This document shows, in pieces, positions 6,401 to 12,394 of a DNA stretch of 12,394 bases. Position numbers and translations under genes: made by a program. Source of the stretch: DASYSA01 sp036003885 (GTDB lineage Bacteria > Acidobacteriota > Blastocatellia > UBA7656). The notes beneath the pieces were generated by a model, which was given only the letters and a program-made list of their open reading frames with translations, was not told the DNA's origin and ran no database searches. The stretch spans positions 1 through 12,394 of the forward strand of contig DASYSA010000226.1 of assembly GCA_036003885.1 (NCBI GenBank), given 5' to 3'. Numbering within the stretch: position 1 is the stretch's first letter; every line of letters begins with the position of its first letter.

Positions 6401-6775
6401 ATGACGACATGGTCGAAAGACGAACTGCGCAAAATCGCTCAGGCCGATGACTTGCACATCTCACCGTTCCGTGAGGACGGGGTGACGTACGGCACGCCGA
6501 CGTGGATTTGGTGCGTTGCGGTCGATGACGGCCTCTACGTGCGCGCCTACAACGGACAGAACTCTCGTTGGTATCAAGCCGTAGTGCGGCAGAAAGCGGG
6601 GCGGATCATCGCCGCCGGGATGACGAAGGAGGTCACGTTCGAACCGGTCAACGGGCCGATCAACGACCGGGTCGATGACGCCTACCGGGCGAAGTACCGT
6701 AGCAGCCCGTATCTCAGCCCTATGGTCGGCGGACGCGGCCGCTCAGCGACAGTCAAGGTCGTGCCGCGCGAGTAA
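6401..6775 (+). CDS. DUF2255 family protein
   Basis: A 124-residue protein that fits the DUF2255 family: it opens with W-DEL-IA-ADDL (residues 4-18), then HISPFREDG, GTPTWIWCVAVDDGLYVRAY and NSRWYQAVVRQ. The function of this family is unknown to me. There is no signal peptide or membrane segment, so it is probably cytoplasmic. GAGGAG stands six bases before the ATG and the gene follows the SDR by 22 bp, so it is likely in the same operon. In several bacteria such proteins sit beside oxidoreductases and cupins, but I infer no role from that. Confidence 0.85.
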   Translation: MTTWSKDELRKIAQADDLHISPFREDGVTYGTPTWIWCVAVDDGLYVRAYNGQNSRWYQAVVRQKAGRIIAAGMTKEVTFEPVNGPINDRVDDAYRAKYRSSPYLSPMVGGRGRSATVKVVPRE

Positions 6776-6806
6776 CGCCGTTAATCACAAACCAGATCGC
6801 GTGTGA

Positions 6807-6863
6807 ACAGCGACCATTCGCGCACAAGCAGGTGCCTCTTTAACTCAACAACAGAAGTTCAAT
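6807..6863 (+). pseudogene. Relic of the cupin leader upstream of the second cupin
   Basis: Read in frame with the second cupin start, this stretch gives IRAQAGASLTQQQKFN, matching the end of the first cupin's leader (ILRAQTTASLTQRKEFR). An in-frame TGA at 6804-6806 cuts it off, and no Tat motif can be found further upstream, where the DUF2255 gene ends. The ancestor of the second cupin therefore carried the same leader, since lost. Confidence 0.7.
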
Positions 6864-7259
6864 ATGGAAATAAAAAGAAATGGTTCACAACCGTCCAGCA
6901 AAGGACCGGCCGATTGGTTTACAGGCGCGGTGCGAATCGATCCCTTGTTCCAGCCAAATGCTCCGGCCCGAGCGGCCGGAGCCAGTGTGACTTTCGAGCC
7001 CGGCGCACGAACCGCGTGGCACACCCATCCGCTCGGTCAGACGCTGATTGTCACAGCCGGTGTTGGTTGGGTTCAACGAGAAGGTGGCCCAATTGAGGAG
7101 ATTCGTCCCGGCGACGTCGTCTGGTTCCCGCCCGGCCTGAAGCATTGGCATGGCGCGACGCCAACCACGGCCATGACGCATACCGCCATTCAGGAAAGCC
7201 TCGACAGCAAGGTCGTCGACTGGATGGAGAAGGTCACCGACGAACAATACCAAACCTGA
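6864..7259 (+). CDS. Cupin of the manganese hydroxynitrile-lyase type, leaderless paralogue
   Basis: Paralogue of the cupin domain at 4964-5359, very similar over its whole 131 residues and starting at the same point (MEIKRNGSQPSSKG). It also resembles the Granulicella tundricola hydroxynitrile lyase. The metal ligands H53, H55, Q59 and H94 are kept, as are H106 and Q110. The conserved end is DWMEKVTDEQYQT. Without a leader it should stay in the cytoplasm. The ribosome-binding site is weak (CAGAAG), compared with AAAGGAG at the same place in the first copy. It is followed after 31 bp by a leaderless zinc alcohol dehydrogenase, so cupin plus dehydrogenase recur as a pair. The reaction in vivo is unproven for both copies. 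Confidence 0.9.
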   Translation: MEIKRNGSQPSSKGPADWFTGAVRIDPLFQPNAPARAAGASVTFEPGARTAWHTHPLGQTLIVTAGVGWVQREGGPIEEIRPGDVVWFPPGLKHWHGATPTTAMTHTAIQESLDSKVVDWMEKVTDEQYQT

Positions 7260-7290
7260 TCCAGCCACAAACTAATAGGAGCATCAAACT

Positions 7291-8349
7291 ATGTACAACA
7301 CGAAGGCTTACTTCGCTGCGAGTGCGACATCGCCGCTGGCGTCCACCAAGATCAAGCGTCGCGATCCAACTGAACACGACGTGCAGATCGAAATCCTCTT
7401 CTGCGGCATTTGCCACTCCGATCTCCATGCGGCACGCAACGAGTGGAGCAGCATCATGCCCACTGTTTACCCGATTGTCCCCGGCCATGAGATCGTCGGG
7501 CGTGTCACCAAGGTCGGCTCGGCAGTTACCAAGTACAAGCCGGGCGATCTCGCCGCGGTCGGCTGCTTGGTCGATTCGGACGGTACCTGCCCCCAGTGCA
7601 AAGCTGGCCTAGAGCAGTTCTGCCCGAACCTGACGCTCACATTCAACTCGCCGGACAAGCACCTCGGAGGCGTCACCTACGGCGGCTACTCCGACAGCAT
7701 CGTCGTCGATGAGCGCTTCGTTCTGCGCGTCCCTTCCAACCTCAATTTCGCCGGAGCCGCGCCACTCCTCTGCGCTGGCATAACAACATACTCGCCGATG
7801 CGCCACTGGGGCGTCACCAAGGCCAAGAAGGTTGGCGTGGTCGGTCTCGGCGGACTGGGCCACATGGCGATGAAGTTTGCTCATGCGTTGGGGGCCCACA
7901 TCGTCGTCTTCACGACCTCGCCCGGCAAGAAGGAAGACGCGTTTCGCCTCGGTGCCAACGAAGTCGTTGTCTCCCGCAATGCCGACGAGATGCAGAACCA
8001 CGCCGGCAGCTTCGACTTCATCCTCGACGCCGTCTCCGCCGATCACGACATCAACGCCTATATCAACCTGCTCCGCCGCGACGGCAACATCACCCTGGTC
8101 GGCGTCCCGTCGAAACCTGTCGCCATCTCTGCCTTTGGCCTCATCATAGGGCGCCGCAGTCTCTCCGGGTCGAACATCGGCGGTATCCCAGAGACCCAGG
8201 AGATGCTCGACTTTTGCGGCGCACATAACATTACCGCCGATGTCGAAGTGATTCCTATCCAGAAGGCAAACGAAGCCTATGAGAGACTGCTGAAGTCGGA
8301 TGTGAAGTATCGCTTCTCCATTGATATGGCTTCTCTCAGATCTGAGTAA
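7291..8349 (+). CDS. Zinc-dependent alcohol dehydrogenase (YahK/cinnamyl-alcohol-like), cytoplasmic
   Basis: Medium-chain zinc alcohol dehydrogenase of 352 residues, normal for the family and without a leader. Catalytic zinc ligands are C41 (CGICHSD), H66 with E67 (PGHEIVG) and C161 (PLLCAGIT). The cofactor loop is GLGGLGH (185-191), and TTSPGKK (208-214) lies where NADP(H) phosphate is bound in relatives. The structural zinc site has three Cys (C100, C103, C111), but the first ligand is Asp (D97, in VDSDGTC), where the Tat-type paralogue has Cys. I believe some homologues share this Asp, so it need not be a defect. TAGGAG lies upstream of the ATG. It is the last gene of the plus-strand run before the antiporter remnant; no clear terminator follows. 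Confidence 0.94.
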   Translation: MYNTKAYFAASATSPLASTKIKRRDPTEHDVQIEILFCGICHSDLHAARNEWSSIMPTVYPIVPGHEIVGRVTKVGSAVTKYKPGDLAAVGCLVDSDGTCPQCKAGLEQFCPNLTLTFNSPDKHLGGVTYGGYSDSIVVDERFVLRVPSNLNFAGAAPLLCAGITTYSPMRHWGVTKAKKVGVVGLGGLGHMAMKFAHALGAHIVVFTTSPGKKEDAFRLGANEVVVSRNADEMQNHAGSFDFILDAVSADHDINAYINLLRRDGNITLVGVPSKPVAISAFGLIIGRRSLSGSNIGGIPETQEMLDFCGAHNITADVEVIPIQKANEAYERLLKSDVKYRFSIDMASLRSE

Positions 8350-8408
8350 AGTGATGGAACAAGCACTTTCGCGTTCCCTGTCGTAGGAAACACCGCGCTC
8401 ATGACAAT

Positions 8409-9810
8409 ATGAGGAAACTCGAGGCACTCCTGAGCATGGTCCTCGCGGCTGTGATCTTGGCCGCGCTGGCACGCCGCGTCGCCGAGAGATCTCAAGGACA
8501 ACTGGGCACCGCTTACAAGCTTAGTTGTGTTTGCGGTGGGATTAACAACCGCCGCGGTGGCCCTGGTCGCTCGCACCCTGGTGCCTGAGATGCCCTGGGC
8601 GCCCGCGATTGCTCTTGGCGCCGTGGTCGCTCCACCCGACGCCGCTGCCGCGGCCGCCGTGCTTCGCCCGCTGCGGCCGCCCCATCGTATCCTGACAATC
8701 CTCGAAGGCGAGAGCCTGCTAAATGATGCCAGTGCACTCCTGATCTACCGTCTCGCGGTAGGAGCGGTAGCGGCCAACGGCTTCTCCCTCGGCGTCGTTG
8801 CGCCAACTTTCATGCTCGCGGTGGCCGGGAGCCTGGTGGCAGGGCCTGCGCTGGGCTGGCTCTTTGTCCGCTTCATTGAGCGCGTGCAGCATGTGCCGAC
8901 CTCCATAATTCTTCAGTTCGTCAGCACGTTCGGCGTGTGGATCCTGGCCGATCGCCTTGGCCTCTCAGGTGTGTTGACCATGGTGTGCTATGTCATCACC
9001 GTGGCGCGGAGGTCGCCCGAGCGCACTCCAGCACGGATCCGCATACCCGCCTACGCCGTGTGGGAGACGGTCGTTTTCGTGATGAACATCCTCGCGTTCA
9101 TCTTCATCGGCCTGCAGATTCGCCCGATTCTTGAGAGCTTGGAGGCAACGGACCGCGGGCGATATTTCGAATTGGCGGGCGCGGTCCTCCTGACCGTGAT
9201 CGTCGTGCGCCTCGCCTGGCACATGTCCTTCAACTCAGTCGTCAGATGGCGACACCGCCAGCGCGGTTTTCATCCGATACGACCTATGCTTCGGCCTACC
9301 GTGGGGAGCGGCTTGATGATTTCGTGGGCGGGGATGCGCGGTATTGTCTCTCTTGCTGCGGCAATGGCGCTCCCACCGGCGTTTCCGTATCGCGACCTGA
9401 TCGTGCTGACTGCGTTCTCTGTCGTCCTCGGCACGCTGGTGCTCCAGGGACTGACCCTCAAGCCTCTCCTACGCGCCCTCGATTTGGATGACGATGATCC
9501 GATAGGCCGCGAACTTAGCGCGGCGCGTGCGCGCGCCTTACGCGCCGGACTCGCGACGTTCGAGCACGACCGCTCGCCAGTTGCGGATACAATCCGGGAG
9601 GCGTTTACAATGCGCCTGGCACCCGGCCATCGTGAAGGGGGTGACGCAAGACGCTCAGCGACCGCCGAAATCCATCGTGCGGCCCTTCAGGCGGCCCGCC
9701 AAGCCGTTCTCGCCACGCGTGCCAACGACGAGATCGGCGACGATGCCTTTCATTTGGTGGAGGAGGACTTAGACTGGCTGGAAATGGCAGTCGGTAGTAA
9801 GCCGGAGTGA
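8409..9810 (+). pseudogene. CPA1/NhaP-type cation/proton antiporter with an internal deletion and frameshift
   Basis: Membrane antiporter exchanging Na+ (or K+) for H+. The original start is visible at ATG 8409 (MRKLEALLSMVLAAVILAAL, the first membrane helix) and reads to ARRV near 8480. From about 8479 the family continues in another frame: SPRDLKDNW, then VVFAVGLTTAAVALVARTLV. Homologues have roughly 45-50 residues between these points, so about 140 bp and two membrane helices are lost and the frame is shifted. The long downstream frame holds the active-site region EGESLLNDAS (near 8704-8733), SWAGMRGIVSLAAAMALP (near 9319-9372) and a charged cytoplasmic tail to TGA 9810. A GTG at 8527 could start a 427-residue piece lacking the first helices. 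The strongly GC-rich codon use, unlike the neighbouring genes, suggests separate acquisition. Confidence 0.85.
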
Positions 9811-9834
9811 AAGCCGAGGAAACGAAGGGACCAA

Positions 9835-10011
9835 TCGTTCGCGAGACTGCGAAACAGCATCGGAGGGAAAAGCTCAGCCAAGGGTATCCAGGAGTATCTG
9901 GTTCTGCTGAGTATCAGTGAGACGTGCAAATACAGAGGCTTGAGTTTCCTTGATTTTCTTCGATCGGGAGAAATGGACGTACATGCCTTTGGGCAAAGGG
10001 TTTGTAGTTGA
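9835..10011 (+). pseudogene. Transposase C-terminal fragment
   Basis: One frame reads KGIQEYLVLLSISETCKYRG, then LSFLDFLRSGEMDVHAFGQ, ending at TGA 10009-10011. The ETCKYRG-LSFLDFLRSGE pattern looks like the tail of long transposases found next to IS66-type elements in environmental genomes. I am not sure of the exact family. Nothing upstream in this frame is recognisable and no start codon or inverted repeat is visible, so only the tail is left. The sequence from 10012 to 10217 holds no gene I can see. Confidence 0.42.
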
Positions 10012-10217
10012 AAGGCACTGTTGTAAAAGTATTTACATTTTTATCGATCGCGATCCCGTCAAGCCCGCGCTCGTATCTCTCAGGATTGTGTGAGAGTGCT
10101 TGCAGATTGCCTCATCGAATTCGGTATGGTTGCTCTCGAATTAAAGGCCCGACTCCTCCTTTTCAGCCTTCATCAACCTCGATCAGGCCACAATGTTCGT
10201 TGCGGCCTTTCCTGACA

Positions 10218-11463
10218 TTAGATATGGAAACGGTTCCGTACAATCACGCAGCGTTTGCGGATCAGTGCAGTCACGGCTTCGGCAACCCGATGTTCAATTC
10301 CCGCTTTGTCGAGATTCGCGATCACGGTTTCGGCCAGTTCCGGGACGCGGTTTCTCACAATAGGCTTGGCGAGGCCAGTCTCTTCCGCGAGTTGCTCGAA
10401 GTCCTTCGGCGTCACTTTGTCCGACGAATACTCCCGGCCGATCTTCATTGCCATGTCTTCACTGAGTCTCGGGATAGTAGGTCGTGCTAACGACATCGGA
10501 GAGAGGTGCGAGCCTGATCTGTTGGTTCGCCGTTCCCACCCCGTAGTACAGCAACGAGAAGTTCTTGCCGTGGGCGTCGTTGTTGCCGACGAGAAGTTAT
10601 AGATCACGGCGTCGAGAAGGCGTGACAGGTCGATTACAGGCGCAGTGGACACTTCGCGCGGCAGCGCAAAAAAACTGCCTGAGAGAGGGTCCGCCTTCCT
10701 TCTGGTATTTCGTTTCGGGGACGATGCCTTGGGCCTGACAAAAATCCTCCTGATGAAGCCGCTCCAGAGAGGCAGCGCCTCCCTGATTTTGGCGGCGGAT
10801 CCTGTCATAGCGCTCCACCAGCAGATAGTCGATGCCCCACACGCTTTTGGCGTCCACTTGCGGCGGGCAGGCCGACCCTTGCCGCCAGCTTCATACAGAG
10901 CGCTTCATTGAAAACGACGCCCGCAAAGCATTCCACCGCGGGTTTCAGTATGTGCGTGCTTGGCGCGCCCCCAAGTGGCAAAGAAATCTCATTGCCCTCA
11001 ATGCGCACAGCAACTTTGTCTTGCTCGCCGGCAAGCGAAAGGCGGCCGCCAACAGTGGGCGTTTTGGCAGCTCCTTCAGCATCGCGGCGAGTTCCTGGGA
11101 AGAGAGCGTCCGGTAGCCATAGTTGCGCTCCGGCAAAGTTTCTCCAGCCGGGACAAAGGTGACGGCTCCCGCGCATTCGCCGCCGATCTGCTCCAGCATG
11201 GCATAGTCGTTGCGAGCGCTGATGCCAAGATTGCGGGCGATGATCTCACGCTTGCTTTCTTCGGGCAGAATGCCAGCGAAAAACCCCCTGCACTCGTTGC
11301 GTCTGAAACGTTCCCTTCTCAACGGTAATGACTGGGACAAGGGTGTGGCCGCGGGTTTCTGCAGCCAGCTTCCGGTGTAGTTGAACAGCATCTGGCCGCC
11401 ATCGTCCTGAATAAGGTGACCGACGAGTTCATTGTGCAGGTAAACATCGAGGATTCTTGCCAT
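10218..11463 (-). pseudogene. hipA: HipA-type serine/threonine kinase toxin, multiply frameshifted
   Basis: HipA toxins phosphorylate glutamyl-tRNA synthetase (known for E. coli HipA) and are held by HipB. The gene starts at ATG 11461-11463 with MARILDVYLHNELVGHL, the N-terminal subdomain, and reads to LPKRPLLA near 11045. The family sequence then continues in other frames: RLSLAGEQDKVAV with LPLGGAPSTHILKP; YLLVERYDRIRR with LHQEDFCQAQG; LPREVSTAPVIDLSRLLDAV; the catalytic motif NNDAHGKNFSLLY alone in its own frame (about 10470-10590); and KIGREYSSDKVTPKDFEQLA to the end. Frame changes lie near 11045, 10868, 10670 (a run of seven A on the plus strand), 10592 and 10468. The catalytic Asp segment is out of frame with both flanks, so no active kinase can be made. 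The start lies 3 bp after the hipB stop. Confidence 0.9.
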
Positions 11464-11466
11464 GCG

Positions 11467-11706
11467 CTATTCTTCCTTTGTGGGAGGCGCGGGTGGCGTT
11501 AGCGTCAGCCTGATTCCTAGCGTGTGCAGGATGGTCAAGGCCTTTCCGATCTCGCAAGTTTCCTTGCCTTTTTCGAGGTCGATGACAAACCGCAGGCCGG
11601 TGCCAGCCGTGAGCGCCAGACCCTTCTGCGTAACGCCCAGCCTCTTCCGAGTTTCCCTGACGACCTTGCCGATTTCCTTTGGCGTGTGTTTCATAGCATG
11701 GATCAT
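11467..11706 (-). CDS. hipB: HipB-type antitoxin, XRE helix-turn-helix protein
   Basis: A 79-residue XRE-family DNA-binding protein, similar in size to HipB (88 residues in E. coli). The helix-turn-helix lies around residues 11-45: IGKVVRETRKRLGVTQKGLA, then AGTGLRFVIDLEKGK, followed by ALTILHTLGIRLTL. HipB binds operators in its own promoter and neutralises HipA. The reading frame is intact, although the hipA gene right behind it (3 bp) is ruined. A start at the second Met (11694) is possible, as neither start has a clear ribosome-binding site. Two palindromes upstream (11714-11727 and 11763-11776) are probable binding sites. With its toxin dead, it may persist as a plain autorepressor. Confidence 0.88.
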   Translation of the reverse strand: MIHAMKHTPKEIGKVVRETRKRLGVTQKGLALTAGTGLRFVIDLEKGKETCEIGKALTILHTLGIRLTLTPPAPPTKEE

Positions 11707-11713
11707 TTGAATG

Positions 11714-11727
11714 TTACCGTACGGGAA
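11714..11727. promoter_or_regulatory. Candidate HipB operator O2 (imperfect palindrome)
   Basis: TTACCGTACGGGAA is palindromic except for one pair and shares its outline (TTACCG, two bases, CGG-AA) with the perfect palindrome at 11763-11776. It lies just upstream of the hipB start and touches the proposed -10 box. Repression by HipB is inferred. Confidence 0.5.
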
Positions 11728-11755
11728 TATTTTGTTGATTCACCAGAATAACCAA
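11727..11755 (-). promoter_or_regulatory. Possible hipBA promoter
   Basis: On the minus strand, TTGGTT (11750-11755) and AAATAT (11727-11732) are 17 bp apart, an acceptable though weak match to -35 and -10 boxes. The two palindromes flank this stretch, which strengthens the placement. The -10 match is poor. Confidence 0.3.
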
Positions 11756-11762
11756 GCACATA

Positions 11763-11776
11763 TTACCGATCGGTAA
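11763..11776. promoter_or_regulatory. Candidate HipB operator O1 (perfect 14-bp palindrome)
   Basis: TTACCGATCGGTAA is a perfect palindrome of 14 bp. A one-mismatch relative lies 49 bp away, between it and the hipB start. Paired palindromes across the promoter are how E. coli HipB represses its own operon, although the half-site sequence differs. Confidence 0.55.
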
Positions 11777-11907
11777 CACAACACCGAAGGAAACTAAGGA
11801 CCATTTCCAAAAAAGGAACCGAACATTTGAGGTTTTGCCCAAGCCAGGGGCACTTAACAATTGAACACGAATTTAAAATGTAGAGGATTGTAAGTTATTG
11901 AAAAGAT

Positions 11908-11984
<77 letters not shown>

Positions 11985-12064
11985 TTCATCATTGGGTGGA
12001 ATAGAAAGCCAGTGCCGAAAATTGGAGGGCCATCCGATCCGGCATGAAACTCGAGAGCCTGAGG

Positions 12065-12118
12065 CAAGACCCTGATCCCGTGCTTCTTTGGTGAGAATAC
12101 CATAACACAAGACCCTGA
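12065..12118. repeat. Pair of 11-bp direct repeats upstream of the tRNA gene
   Basis: CAAGACCCTGA occurs at 12065-12075 and again at 12108-12118, 43 bp apart. The surrounding stretch (11985-12157) holds no gene that I can support. It is upstream of the tRNA-Arg gene and may include its promoter. The repeat has no known meaning. Confidence 0.4.
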
Positions 12119-12157
12119 CATCGGGAAGAGGAATTCGGATCCCTCGGTAACGCGTTA

Positions 12158-12286
12158 GGAGCTGTGAAAAAATTCAAAACCGGCCGGCAGCGGGAGGGCG
12201 AGGCTCCCGCCGAGCCTCATGGAGCAAGGACTTGCCAGGGTGACGGCTCGCCAGGAGGCTCGCCCTCCCAATTTTTTCACAGCTCC
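12158..12286. mobile_element. MITE-like palindromic element, 129 bp
   Basis: The element has perfect 17-bp terminal inverted repeats: GGAGCTGTGAAAAAATT at 12158-12174 and its complement at 12270-12286. TTA stands directly outside both ends (12155-12157 and 12287-12289), fitting a 3-bp target duplication. Inside, a second GC-rich inverted pair (12192-12216 and 12245-12269, complementary at 22 of 25 positions, with cores GGGAGGGCGAGG and CTCGCCCTCCC) would fold into a long hairpin. It has no coding capacity. Such elements are moved by a transposase elsewhere or act as dispersed repeats. GC-rich repeats of this look remind me of Verrucomicrobiota genomes. Confidence 0.72.
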
Positions 12287-12320
12287 TTAGTTACGGAGGG
12301 CGAAGAAACAGCTTTGGTAG

Positions 12321-12351
12321 CCACGACGAATTTGCTTCTAATTCGTCGTGG
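12321..12351. repeat. Hairpin with a perfect 12-bp stem
   Basis: CCACGACGAATT at 12321-12332 and its exact complement at 12340-12351 enclose a 7-base loop (TGCTTCT). It could be a terminator, but no T-run follows on either strand (GGTTTGTCC on the plus strand). It may be another dispersed palindrome whose element runs off the right end of the window. Bases 12352-12394 hold nothing recognised. Confidence 0.5.
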
Positions 12352-12394
12352 GTTTGTCCACCCGCGCGGAAAAGCCCACGGCGAGCGACGGTGG

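Noticed and set aside
6803..7096. Alternative plus-strand frame starting at GTG over the second cupin
   Set aside because: It is out of frame with the clear cupin and encodes nothing recognisable.
11989..12177. Minus-strand frame of 62 codons next to the tRNA gene
   Set aside because: It starts inside the MITE-like element, overlaps the tRNA upstream region and has no recognisable content.

Overview
The window looks like accessory DNA from a soil-type bacterium. Acidobacteriota or Verrucomicrobiota are my best guesses. The guess rests on two cupins that closely resemble the hydroxynitrile-lyase cupins known from Granulicella and Acidobacterium, and on a GC-rich hairpin repeat of a kind I associate with Verrucomicrobiota genomes. 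Neither is decisive. No integrase, CRISPR array or rRNA is visible.

Layout. Bases 1-574 hold no gene I can support. At 575-1507 (minus) lies an AraC-family regulator broken by one in-frame TAG. It faces the wreck of an aldo/keto reductase gene (1679-1820). A second, intact AraC-family regulator of the same length (2068-3000, minus) faces a long plus-strand gene run. Both divergent promoters carry the same 30-bp site (1590-1619 and 3071-3100, 25 of 30 bases identical), a strong candidate operator. The plus-strand run (3220-8349) holds, in order: an SDR gene with its catalytic middle deleted; a zinc alcohol dehydrogenase with a Tat-type leader; a cupin of the manganese hydroxynitrile-lyase type, also with a Tat-type leader; a tautomerase cut short by a TAG; an intact SDR; a DUF2255 protein; a second cupin whose leader survives only as an untranslated relic; and a second, leaderless zinc alcohol dehydrogenase.

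Downstream, a GC-rich CPA1/NhaP-type cation/proton antiporter has lost an internal piece near its N-terminus and is out of frame. A transposase tail fragment follows. On the minus strand there is a hipBA toxin-antitoxin operon in which hipB is intact and hipA has at least five frameshifts. Two palindromes upstream of hipB look like its own operators. A tRNA-Arg(TCT) gene with encoded CCA follows, then a 129-bp MITE-like element with 17-bp terminal inverted repeats and a separate 12-bp-stem hairpin.

How the parts work together. AraC regulators of this type often control neighbouring carbonyl or alcohol oxidoreductases, and this cluster fits a regulated set for handling aldehydes, alcohols and possibly cyanohydrins, partly outside the cytoplasm. 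The two cupins and two dehydrogenases form an exported pair and a cytoplasmic-looking pair. Around this core the window is a graveyard: two nonsense mutations, three internal deletions with short repeats at or near the inferred junctions, and one heavily frameshifted toxin.
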